Origin: Candidatus Thorarchaeota archaeon
Lineage (GTDB): Archaea; Asgardarchaeota; Thorarchaeia; Thorarchaeales; Thorarchaeaceae
NCBI GenBank assembly: GCA_016840385.1
Contig: JAEOSL010000056.1
Span: 1 to 21,603 of the forward strand
Direction of reading: 5' to 3'
Length of the DNA: 21,603 bases
Shown: piece after piece, positions 7,774 through 14,650 of the stretch
Numbering within the stretch: position 1 is the stretch's first letter
How the letters are laid out: every line of letters begins with the position of its first letter
The notes under the pieces: model-generated
What the model saw: only the letters and a program-made list of their open reading frames with translations
Told to the model about the DNA's origin: nothing
Databases searched by the model: none
Position numbers and translations under genes: made by a program

Positions 7774-8640
7774 GTGATGAGAACACCAGAACTCAAAACT
7801 GTAATATTAAGGATGGTAGGAAAGGGTGAGTTCTACGGATATGAGATACATAGGAAGCTGGAACAAAGAAAGATCAAAATTGGTATTGGTCGATTGTATT
7901 CAATCCTGGGTGAAATGAAGAATGAAGGTTTTCTGAAGGATCGTTGGCAAAAAAGTAAAAGCGGGCCCAGGCGAAGAGTGTATCGAATTGCAAAGAAAGG
8001 AAACATAGCACGTGATGAAATTCTTGGTGAAGCCATCAAAACAGTTCATGAATTCTATATGGAGTACCTGTTCAGTCTTCCACCAGAACTTAGTGTCTTC
8101 AATATGGTAAGTGACTTGCTTGTGGAGAAGCTTCCAAAAGATGCGAACGTTGCATATGCAGCTTCTAGATTCTCAGGACCTGTGATGAAGATTATGGAGA
8201 GTCTTCAAGAGCGATTCCCAGATGGAAATCTATACGCCATTCATCCAAGAGAAGCGAATGTCCAACTAGGAATGGATTCAGTTTCACTAGTAGATGGAAC
8301 ATTTGAGGACATCCCGATGAAAGATGATTACTTAGACTTACTAGTTGTGACTGGTAACATACGGAGCGATTGTCTGGATGTTTGTCTTAAAGAGTGGCAA
8401 AGAGTGCTGGGAGTAAATGGAAGACTAGCTATTATCACACCTACGGCGTTACTTTCAAAATATACAAACCCTCTTGATATTGGAGAGTTTATTGAGCAAC
8501 GTGAACACCCACGTTTGGATTCTGAGGATCTTCTAGATTTTGAGATACTTTCTAATGAAATGAAGAAATACTTCAATTCTGTGGATGTTGATAAAGTAGT
8601 ACACATCACAGTCATTCGAGGTAATAATTCTCGCACATAA
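7774..8640 (+). CDS. PadR-type winged-helix regulator fused to a methyltransferase-like domain
   Basis: A 288-residue protein. Residues 6-75 are a PadR winged helix: YGYEIHRKLEQ, then GRLYSILGEMKNEGFLKDRW, then a wing with SGPRRRVYRIAKKG. Residues about 108-285 resemble the second half of a class I SAM methyltransferase: an acidic-loop strand (VDGTFEDIPMKDDYLDLLVV), a helix (CLKEWQRVLG) and the strand NGRLAIITPT. The glycine-rich SAM motif I is absent; its place reads VAYAASRFSGPVMK. The domain may therefore sense a ligand rather than catalyse. The start is GTG 7774 (8 nt after GGGAG) or ATG 7777. The DNA-binding assignment is firm; the C-terminal role is inference. The obvious target is its own divergent promoter region. 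Confidence 0.8.
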   Translation: MMRTPELKTVILRMVGKGEFYGYEIHRKLEQRKIKIGIGRLYSILGEMKNEGFLKDRWQKSKSGPRRRVYRIAKKGNIARDEILGEAIKTVHEFYMEYLFSLPPELSVFNMVSDLLVEKLPKDANVAYAASRFSGPVMKIMESLQERFPDGNLYAIHPREANVQLGMDSVSLVDGTFEDIPMKDDYLDLLVVTGNIRSDCLDVCLKEWQRVLGVNGRLAIITPTALLSKYTNPLDIGEFIEQREHPRLDSEDLLDFEILSNEMKKYFNSVDVDKVVHITVIRGNNSRT

Positions 8641-9029
8641 TCAGAGGTCCATTACAGTTCAGTATATCAAAAAACAACTATACTGAATTAGAGATAGTTG
8701 CTTATATTCACTTACTCTTTTTATTTTAATGAGATTCAGGCAAGCTGGCCTAAGGAGTCTCAAAGAAAAAGGGAGTAGTACACCTTTTCTAGAGGAAGTG
8801 GAATATCTCTACTTCCTCTCACCATTTTAATTCGATTCTTTTAGTCAGTCAGGACTCATTAATCAACTCCACTTCCTCTCACCATCTCACTTAGATTTTG
8901 ACTTATTATTCAAGCCACTATATTCAGTTCTGTACTATACCTGTGATTCGATACGTGCTTAAAATCAGATTTTGTTAGCTGGTGGATACTGCGGAACTAT
9001 ACTCGCCTTGGTTAATGTAGGTGGAAAAT
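8641..9029. other. Gene-free stretch with hairpins and a 60-bp-spaced direct repeat
   Basis: No convincing coding frame is present on either strand. It holds three structures. First, a 9-bp inverted repeat TTCAGTATA / TATACTGAA (8658-8666, 8679-8687) after the regulator gene. Second, a 9-bp stem AGAGGAAGT / ACTTCCTCT (8791-8799, 8811-8819). Third, a direct repeat ACTTCCTCTCACCAT at 8811-8825 and 8871-8885, exactly 60 bp apart. A TATA-like GCTTAAAATC at about 8957-8966 probably drives the next gene. The first inverted repeat with the T-rich 8707-8727 could be a terminator. A non-coding RNA cannot be excluded. Confidence 0.45.
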
Positions 9030-10118
9030 TTGAAGACAAAGAAACTAAACAGTGTTCTAGTCGTACTTGCATTTGTTGTCACAGTACTTTTTGCATCTCA
9101 GAGTGCAATTGCTGTGTCCGATGGAATTACTCTTACGGCCAGTAACACCACAGATACAATCACTATTGATGGTGATAACATTGAATCAGCCTGGAATGAT
9201 GCAGAAGCGTTAGTTATTCCAAGCATAGATGGTTCTGGAATTGATGTAGTGCTGAAAGCACTTTCAGATGACACGAATATCTACATCTTTGCGGCATGGA
9301 ATGATAGTGTCTTAGACAATAGGCGCAAAGGTTGGTCGTACAATGGAACTCATTGGGAAAACGTTGGAGGTAACGAGGACCGAATCGAGTTTGCCTGGAG
9401 TCTGGGTGCTGATATGGTATGTGGTCACAATCCTGCAACTGCTGATGAAATGCTTTTTGATGTTTGGCACTGGAAGGCATCTCGTACAGCCGTAGGTGGT
9501 TGGACTGATGACAAGTACTGGGACGGTTCTGGTAGGCATGGAGATGCTAAAACTGCAGGTGGATACTCTGACAACTCAGTTGTTGCTCAGGCTGAAAATT
9601 CCTCAGTCATCACCACTGCATTGGGAAATAGTACAGATGTTGCTGCTTTCAGCGATGAAGATCGTCCGTTCTGGGACAACAGTGGTGTTGAAATCACATG
9701 GACAAGCGGAGTAAACTCAACAGCTGTTAGTGACTTCGTCAACGGCTACAAATCCGTGGTTCCAACAGGAAGTCGAGGTGATGTGCTTACACAGTCTGTT
9801 CACAATGGAACTGCTTGGAATGTTGAATTCAAGCGGGCATTGGATACAGGAAATACAGCAGATGATGTAGCATTTTCAGCAGGTAGCTCAGTACCATTCT
9901 ATGTAGCTGTCCACAATAACTCTGGGGACGCTAGTCACTACAAAGCTGGTGGATTCACATCTAGTATATTCCAGCTTAGCATTCCAGCAGTTGGCACGAC
10001 AACTACTACAACTACTACAACAACTTCAACGGGTTTGGATCAAACTTTGATAATCGGAGCTGCTGTCGTAGGACTTCTTGTAGTCGCCATTATTGTTGTA
10101 TTCATTAAGCGAAGGTAG
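9030..10118 (+). CDS. Membrane-anchored ethylbenzene-dehydrogenase-type heme-binding domain protein
   Basis: The protein has about 362 residues and a Sec signal peptide (core VLVVLAFVVTVLFASQSAIA). An ectodomain of about 290 residues matches the gamma-subunit/heme-b domain of ethylbenzene dehydrogenase and related DMSO-reductase-family enzymes: DEMLFDVWHWKASR, then WNVEFKRALDTG, then VPFYVAVHNNSGDASHYK. A run of threonines follows, then a transmembrane helix and a KRR tail. Family members bind one b-type heme and pass electrons to a molybdenum subunit; no such partner lies in this window. Here the domain would be tethered outside the cell, perhaps as an electron-transfer or heme/redox sensor protein. 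TTG 9030 is chosen because GGTGG (9020-9024) precedes it at good spacing; GTG 9021 overlaps that site. The heme ligands are not certain from sequence alone. Confidence 0.8.
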   Translation: MKTKKLNSVLVVLAFVVTVLFASQSAIAVSDGITLTASNTTDTITIDGDNIESAWNDAEALVIPSIDGSGIDVVLKALSDDTNIYIFAAWNDSVLDNRRKGWSYNGTHWENVGGNEDRIEFAWSLGADMVCGHNPATADEMLFDVWHWKASRTAVGGWTDDKYWDGSGRHGDAKTAGGYSDNSVVAQAENSSVITTALGNSTDVAAFSDEDRPFWDNSGVEITWTSGVNSTAVSDFVNGYKSVVPTGSRGDVLTQSVHNGTAWNVEFKRALDTGNTADDVAFSAGSSVPFYVAVHNNSGDASHYKAGGFTSSIFQLSIPAVGTTTTTTTTTTSTGLDQTLIIGAAVVGLLVVAIIVVFIKRR

Positions 10119-10149
10119 AGCCTCTGGCTCTCCCTACCTTTCTTTTTTA
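10112..10149 (+). terminator. Terminator overlapping the stop codon of the heme-domain gene
   Basis: A hairpin with outer stem AAGGTAG / CTACCTT and inner stem AGCC / GGCT spans 10113-10140 and includes the TAG stop (10116-10118). A T-rich tail follows to 10149. Confidence 0.65.
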
Positions 10150-10160
10150 TTCTCCAACCG

Positions 10161-10775
10161 TCAACGGATTCGCGGAAAGAACCTACCTGTTCTTTTCATG
10201 TATTCCGAGTACTCGTCACCAAATGTGTCCAACAACATCTGTTCTTCCTTCTTCACTACGAAGTGAAAAGGAGGAATTAACAGCAACGCAAAGCCAATGA
10301 TTAGAAAGTTTGCAGTTACAAGAGCAACCCCAAAAGAGAACATGTTCAGAACGGGGTACATTGGATGACGAACTCTTGAGTATGGACCTTCTGTAATCAA
10401 AGAGTGACTTTCCTTGATCTGTAGACAGGCAGAGTATTGACGGTCTAGAGTCCTATGAATCCAACCAAGAAGCGGGACGCTTGCTAGAGCTAAAGCAACA
10501 CCAATCCAACGAACAAGTTCCGGATACGCTGGTATTTGGAACAATACAAGCCAGGGTATATTTAGAAAGTTTAGTAGATACAGGATTATTCCTGCGAAGT
10601 ATCCGATTATGGCAAAGCTGATGGCTTTCTCAGCCGTCCCAAATTCCTTTCTTTCAGTAATTGTCGTTTCCGACTCGACACGTTTTGGTCTTACAAATCG
10701 GTAATATCCTCTAACAGAGAAGAACAATGCAACGAGAGCAACAAAGAGAAGTCTGTAGAACGTTTCATCCGCCAT
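10161..10775 (-). CDS. Isoprenylcysteine/phospholipid methyltransferase-like membrane protein (ICMT family)
   Basis: This membrane protein has 204 residues and about five hydrophobic segments. The C-terminal half carries the family signature: GPYSRVRHPMYP, a paired helix, KKEEQMLL, FGDEYSEYMKRTGRFFPR. In ICMT and related lipid methyltransferases these residues bind SAM and the lipid substrate at the membrane face. Archaea have such enzymes for lipid or quinone-like targets; the substrate is unknown. The ATG at 10773-10775 is preferred over the upstream ATG at 10820. AGGTGA (10781-10786) sits 5 nt before it, and the TATA box at 10817-10827 would start transcription downstream of 10820. The divergent TetR gene is a likely regulator. 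Confidence 0.8.
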   Translation of the reverse strand: MADETFYRLLFVALVALFFSVRGYYRFVRPKRVESETTITERKEFGTAEKAISFAIIGYFAGIILYLLNFLNIPWLVLFQIPAYPELVRWIGVALALASVPLLGWIHRTLDRQYSACLQIKESHSLITEGPYSRVRHPMYPVLNMFSFGVALVTANFLIIGFALLLIPPFHFVVKKEEQMLLDTFGDEYSEYMKRTGRFFPRIR

Positions 10776-10816
10776 AATCTTCACCTGCACATATGTTGTT
10801 AATACATACTCATCAG

Positions 10817-10827
10817 TCATTATAAAT
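10817..10827 (-). promoter_or_regulatory. TATA box for the ICMT-like gene
   Basis: On the minus strand this reads ATTTATAATGA, with an AT-rich upstream element. Transcription would begin about 25 bp downstream near 10797, giving a leader of about 20 nt before ATG 10775. The flanking gap has AAATACTT (10825-10832) and its inverted copy AAGTATTT (10869-10876), a weak candidate for operator half-sites. Confidence 0.5.
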
Positions 10828-10896
10828 ACTTTTAAGTCATTTTAACTTTACTAGCTCAGCAATAGTTCAAGTATTTTGAATGGGAGCCAATATCAA

Positions 10897-11487
10897 TTGC
10901 CGAAGGTTGTACCGGAGTACAAGCAGCAAGCTAGACAGAGGATAATAGAGGTAGGAGCTGCGGTATTCATTGATAGGGGATATTACGGGACTAAGATGGA
11001 CGACATAGCAGAAACTATGGGAGTAAGCAAAGGTGCGATCTATCAGTATTTCAAGAGCAAGGAGCAGCTATTTTCAGATGTGATAGAATTCATGATGGGT
11101 TTCCGGAAAGATGAAGTGATGTCAATAATTCTCTCAGACGATCCAATGCAAATTGCATCAGCAGAGTTCTTTGCAATGAAGATAGAGAGGGCTCTTGAAA
11201 CAAGTTCATTTGGTCTTGACTTGTATCTTGAAGCAGCTAGGAATGACACCCTCAGAGCGAAAATGATTGAAATTCAAGAGAGCGCCTACAAAGAATTCGA
11301 GGGACAGATCAAGGACTTGAAACAGGGAGTCGTCAAGAAGGATGCAGATTTGAGTACCATATGGAGAGGTATGGTCGCATTACGAGATGGGTTGATTACC
11401 TCAGTTCTCACTGGTGCTGATGTTGCTGTTGCAACGAAGACCTGGGAAAAAGTAGCTACAATATTACTGAGAGAAATCCTTGTCTGA
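10897..11487 (+). CDS. TetR/AcrR-family transcriptional regulator
   Basis: This regulator has 196 residues. The N-terminal TetR DNA-binding domain is clear: ARQRIIEVGAAVFIDRGYYG, then TKMDDIAETMGVSKGAIYQYF, then KSKEQLF, where VSKGAIYQYF is the recognition helix. The rest is a helical ligand-binding and dimerisation domain with no family-specific motif. TTG 10897 is chosen because GGGAG (10882-10886) lies 10 nt before it; an upstream in-frame TTG at 10876 has no such site. It is divergent from the ICMT-like gene across a 120-bp gap, the usual layout for a repressor that controls both itself and its neighbour. The ligand is unknown. Confidence 0.9.
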   Translation: MPKVVPEYKQQARQRIIEVGAAVFIDRGYYGTKMDDIAETMGVSKGAIYQYFKSKEQLFSDVIEFMMGFRKDEVMSIILSDDPMQIASAEFFAMKIERALETSSFGLDLYLEAARNDTLRAKMIEIQESAYKEFEGQIKDLKQGVVKKDADLSTIWRGMVALRDGLITSVLTGADVAVATKTWEKVATILLREILV

Positions 11488-11528
11488 AAAAAAGAAGAGT
11501 GAGTAGAGAATCCCAGGATTCCCAACTC
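11484..11528 (-). terminator. Bidirectional terminator between TetR and MBL-fold genes
   Basis: GAGT/ACTC (11501-11504, 11525-11528) and GAATCC/GGATTC (11508-11513, 11516-11521) form a hairpin in the 39-bp gap between convergent genes. The A-run at 11487-11493 gives a T-run on the minus strand. The right arm resembles the hairpin of the repeats at 13-20 kb (GATTCCCAACTC). Confidence 0.65.
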
Positions 11529-12282
11529 ATTCAATTTCAAAAGTATGAGAAGTCCAATAATCCATCCAGAGAATCTCACAATCAGAAACTAATGGTATCT
11601 GATCACCATAGTTGTCAAGCCAAAAACTCTCATATCCAGCATAGAAGTGTGTTGGAACAAAATACGTCGGTTGCATCATTTCTAATATATGGACTGTAGA
11701 ATTGTCAAAGGCATATACTGGCAAGAATGCAACATCAACAAGTCCGTTCAATTGAGTGTATTCGGGCATGTCGTTTGCATCACCACCATGAAATATCGTA
11801 AACCCGTTGATTTCAATGAGATAGCTCATCCAATTATAAAAACGAGGATGGGAATAAACATCATTATACATGTGAAACGCAATTATTGTGATATCACCAA
11901 ATTGGATGATGTCACCTGGCACCACACCAATACCATCATGAAGAATCAATTCAGCCTCCATACTCGCTGGAAGGTAATTGATTGTATCATTCTTCTGAAC
12001 AGATTCAATAGTTGTTGCATTATAATGATCATAATGTGAATGAGTAATGAGAACAACATCAGCAAGCAGTCCAGTGTAATTCTCCAAGAAGTACCAAGGG
12101 TCAATGAAGATTCTCGTGTTATTGTACTCGATAATCACGCTGGTAGTATCACAGAGATGAACAGTGACAGTTTCAGGTGGAGAATTGAAAATCAATGGAC
12201 CCACCAAAAAACCGGACACACCAACAACGACAATGAGAATTATTGATAATCCTATAATCTTTGGTCTTTTCGAGGTTGACAT
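11527..12282 (-). CDS. Membrane-anchored metallo-beta-lactamase-fold hydrolase (UlaG-like)
   Basis: This is a 251-residue protein with an N-terminal hydrophobic anchor at about residues 9-31; the domain after it is probably outside the cell. Metal ligands of the MBL fold are visible: THSHYDH at 80-86, His137 in IAFHMYN, Asp168 in FHGGDAND and His212 in VPTHFYAG. The arrangement (short spacing, GGD, late THF) fits the UlaG/RomA-like branch that hydrolyses phosphoester or lactone substrates. The substrate here is unknown. The gene converges on the TetR gene and shares a terminator with it. The upstream AT-rich region at 12283-12420 probably holds its promoter. Confidence 0.8.
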   Translation of the reverse strand: MSTSKRPKIIGLSIILIVVVGVSGFLVGPLIFNSPPETVTVHLCDTTSVIIEYNNTRIFIDPWYFLENYTGLLADVVLITHSHYDHYNATTIESVQKNDTINYLPASMEAELILHDGIGVVPGDIIQFGDITIIAFHMYNDVYSHPRFYNWMSYLIEINGFTIFHGGDANDMPEYTQLNGLVDVAFLPVYAFDNSTVHILEMMQPTYFVPTHFYAGYESFWLDNYGDQIPLVSDCEILWMDYWTSHTFEIE

Positions 12283-12528
12283 ACTCTTACTTCCTCACTT
12301 CTTATCTAATTAAAAGTCGATTTGGCGCAACAACAGAACGAAAAATGGAAAGGTTTCGAATCTAATTGAAAAATGAATACTCATTCTAACGGTGTTTGGA
12401 GTATAATTTTCGTGTAAAGAAAGAAGAGAGCTGGGAATCGATTGAGTCTCACCTCATTTGATTTCAAATCAATTTCATGATCTTGAAGATGTGCTTCTTT
12501 CTTGGACTACCACGACATCTTTATGCGG

Positions 12529-12543
12529 CTGTATAGTATACAG
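12529..12543. promoter_or_regulatory. Palindromic operator candidate before the SDR gene
   Basis: CTGTATAGTATACAG is a perfect 7-bp inverted repeat around one central G. It lies just after a TATA-like CTTTATGC (about 12518-12526) and 24 bp before the SDR start codon, a position where a bound repressor would block initiation. The cognate regulator is unknown. Confidence 0.45.
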
Positions 12544-12567
12544 ATTATTGGAGAGGAATGCTAGAAG

Positions 12568-13314
12568 ATGAATCTGGAAGGAAAAACTGCAATTGTCACT
12601 GGTGCTGGTGCAGGTATTGGAGAATCAACTGTGAAACTTCTCGCAAACGAGGGGACAAATGTGGTGTGTAATGACATCTCTGAATCTGGTTTGAGAGTCG
12701 TCAAAGATATTCAATCATCTGGAGGAGAAGCGATATTTCTCAGGGGTGACATCTCCGATGAAGGATTTGCTCAAAAGATGGTTGCTGAATCAATTAAGAA
12801 GTACAACAAGTTGGATATCCTAGTAAACAATGCGGGGATTGTCATTCCAGGTCGAGTAGACAATACAAGTACCGAAGATTGGGATCGCACATTGGAAGTA
12901 AACGTCCGAGGTGTCTATCTCGTATCCAGATTCGCTATTCCTCATCTCCGAGAAACACAGGGAGTGATTATCAACGTAGCATCTGCAGTAGCTCTGATGG
13001 GTGCAAAGGATCGTGCTGCATACACTGCATCCAAAGGAGCCCTCTTATCGCTCACACGAGCGATGGCGGTAGATTACATGGATGACAAAATACGTGTCAA
13101 TTGCATCTGTCCAGGCACTACAGATACACCATCTCTCAAAAACCGTCTGGCGAAGTTTCCTGACCCAGACGCTGCCAGGAAGCAATTCATTGAACGCCAA
13201 CCATTGCGACGGTTCGGTCGACCTGAAGAGATTGCTGAAGGTATTCTGTACTTAGTACAAGCGGAGTTTTGCACCGGAACCTGTCTATCAGTGGATGGCG
13301 GTATGGCGATATAG
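12568..13314 (+). CDS. Short-chain dehydrogenase/reductase (FabG-like)
   Basis: A 248-residue classical SDR. Visible are the cofactor loop TGAGAGIG (11-18), Asp36 at the end of strand 2 (which favours NAD over NADP), NNAG (87-90) and the catalytic tetrad Asn112, Ser139, Tyr152 and Lys156 (YTASK). It also has PG at 182-183 and the C-terminal SVDGG typical of FabG-like enzymes. The enzyme interconverts an alcohol and a carbonyl; the substrate is unassigned. A GAGG box (12552-12555) precedes ATG 12568. It is monocistronic, with a palindrome in its promoter region. The cupin remnant and the first gene-tail repeat lie just downstream. Confidence 0.88.
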   Translation: MNLEGKTAIVTGAGAGIGESTVKLLANEGTNVVCNDISESGLRVVKDIQSSGGEAIFLRGDISDEGFAQKMVAESIKKYNKLDILVNNAGIVIPGRVDNTSTEDWDRTLEVNVRGVYLVSRFAIPHLRETQGVIINVASAVALMGAKDRAAYTASKGALLSLTRAMAVDYMDDKIRVNCICPGTTDTPSLKNRLAKFPDPDAARKQFIERQPLRRFGRPEEIAEGILYLVQAEFCTGTCLSVDGGMAI

Positions 13315-13344
13315 TAATAGCTGACCTGTTAGGGATTATGAAAC

Positions 13345-13473
13345 TTATTCGGTTTCGTACCTTTCTGGTTCAGCAAAGAAATCCATTGCCCTGAAGAATG
13401 TCTTGAACTCTGCTGAGTGAATAACTCCTTCAGGTACATAGTATGAATCACCTCTATTGACCAGCCCGTTTCG
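13345..13473 (-). pseudogene. 3' remnant of a cupin-domain gene
   Basis: The minus strand encodes about 43 residues ending at TAA (13345-13347). They include NRGDSYYVPEGVIHSAEF and FFAEPERYETE. GDxYYVPxGVxHSA is the second conserved motif of cupins, with the metal-binding His. No start codon exists; the frame runs back into the stop codon of the DUF35-tail repeat (13480-13482). The gene has therefore lost its 5' part, and the junction lies inside the repeat hairpin arm. It is a fragment, not a working gene. Confidence 0.6.
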
Positions 13474-13527
13474 ATTCTGTTATTTCATGGTCTTGACCCA
13501 TTCAATGACCGGCTGACAGAGCTCTTT
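13461..13527 (-). repeat. DUF35 gene-tail repeat, copy 1 (outermost)
   Basis: Bases 13479-13527 are identical over 49 bp to 20742-20790, the 3' end of the DUF35 gene, in the same orientation. It encodes KELCQPVIEWVKTMK-stop. The hairpin half is truncated (only CCAGCCCG remains) and joins the cupin remnant. Homology ends at AAAGAGCTC on the minus strand, the edge shared by most other copies. No ORF precedes the tail, so it is not a gene end in use. Confidence 0.85.
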
Positions 13528-13570
13528 TGCGTATATCTAAGATATAATAACTTTCAAACTCGAACTAGTT

Positions 13571-14392
13571 ATGGAGTTGCGTGAAATGGGAGATTCATCT
13601 TCAGTGATTGATCAGAAACCCAAGACATGGGGTGGATTTTGGGACATCTTTGGCGAGGTTCTTGTTGACTTCATGGACATCCAAGTGGGTAATAGAGTCT
13701 TCGACATTGGTACCGGTGGGGGTTCAGTACTTTATCCTCTTCTTAGAAGAGTTGGACCTTTAGGAAAAGTCATCGGTGCTGAAACATGCGAGCATTGCGC
13801 AAAAGCAACTGCTGCAGAGATCAAGAAATGCAAGATAGAAAATGCAGAGGTTCATTTCGTGAATGCCTGTGAAAATGAGTTTGCGGATGATTCCTTCGAT
13901 TGCGTCACTGCAGGATTTATTGGGTGGGATGACTATTTCGACTTTCAGACATTGGAGTACAAGAAATCAGATGACCTCATGAAGGCGGTCTGTCGACTCT
14001 TGAAACCTGAAGGCAAATTTGGAATGAGCACCTGGCTCTTGCAAGAGGACCTCGACTGGATGTATGATTTCCTCACATCACATAAGATAGAGAGTAAACG
14101 CAACTATCACATTGAGAACGAAAAGGCGTGGAAAATAATTCTATCAAAATCTGGATTCCAAGATATCCGGGTGCTAACGAAGTCTATCACATATCCATAC
14201 ATCTCTGTTGATTTTTGGTGGAAAGAAATGATGGACTATGATTGGGTCGTTGATAGAAAGAACAGTGAGGCAATTACCGATACAATCAAGAAAGAGGCTT
14301 TCAATTTAATTCAAAGTCGTCTAAAGAAAGACGGTGGGGTTCCATTCACTCGAGATGCAATCTTTGTTACTGCAACCTATTATGGCGGATGA
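13571..14392 (+). CDS. Class I SAM-dependent methyltransferase (UbiE-like)
   Basis: A 273-residue protein with SAM motif I VFDIGTGGG (43-51), the acidic strand-2 end IGAE (68-71) contacting the ribose, FADDSFDCVTAGF (104-116) at motif II, and LLKPEGKFGMSTW as motif III. The C-terminal region (YISVDFWWKEMMDYDWV) is likely a substrate lid. The target is unknown. ATG 13571 is the first start; ATG 13586 has GGAG (13573-13576) 9 nt before it and is an equally good choice. The TATA-like ATATAATAAC (about 13540-13549) lies just beyond repeat copy 1, so the cassette carries its own promoter. Repeat copy 2 follows after a gap of about 90 bp. Confidence 0.85.
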   Translation: MELREMGDSSSVIDQKPKTWGGFWDIFGEVLVDFMDIQVGNRVFDIGTGGGSVLYPLLRRVGPLGKVIGAETCEHCAKATAAEIKKCKIENAEVHFVNACENEFADDSFDCVTAGFIGWDDYFDFQTLEYKKSDDLMKAVCRLLKPEGKFGMSTWLLQEDLDWMYDFLTSHKIESKRNYHIENEKAWKIILSKSGFQDIRVLTKSITYPYISVDFWWKEMMDYDWVVDRKNSEAITDTIKKEAFNLIQSRLKKDGGVPFTRDAIFVTATYYGG

Positions 14393-14481
14393 TACCAAGT
14401 CTGACCAGTTAATGGTCTTGAATAGTAAACAACATGCTAGAAGATTTGATGGAGAATCTCTATCGGTATTATTGATCGTAC

Positions 14482-14582
14482 AAAATAAGAGAAGTGAGCT
14501 GACAGCAAACCTGCAAGCTTGTTCATCTTCAAAGTTATTTCTTGGTTTTAACCCAGTCAATGACCGGCTGACAGAGCTCTTT
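14482..14582 (-). repeat. DUF35 gene-tail repeat, copy 2
   Basis: A full-length copy: left edge AAAATAAGAGAAG, a weak hairpin, then the tail encoding KELCQPVIDWVKTKK-stop (stop 14535-14537) and the edge AAAGAGCTC. Relative to the gene it has one E-to-D and one M-to-K change plus silent changes (GTC to GTT, AAG to AAA). The frame remains open for 20 further codons on the minus strand (to 14642) without a start codon. It lies between two convergent genes. Confidence 0.8.
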
Positions 14583-14650
14583 CAGAATCAGTCTTGCTAG
14601 CACAGACCGAATGTGCTTGCGTAGAGTATGTTCAAAATACTCTCAATCAG

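Noticed and set aside
9996..10028. ACT/ACA microsatellite as a functional repeat
   Set aside because: It encodes the threonine stalk of the anchored heme-domain protein and needs no other explanation.
14334..14600. 88-codon plus-strand frame across the methyltransferase end and repeat copy 2
   Set aside because: It overlaps the real methyltransferase C-terminus in another frame and has no protein features. The repeat reads as coding only on the minus strand.
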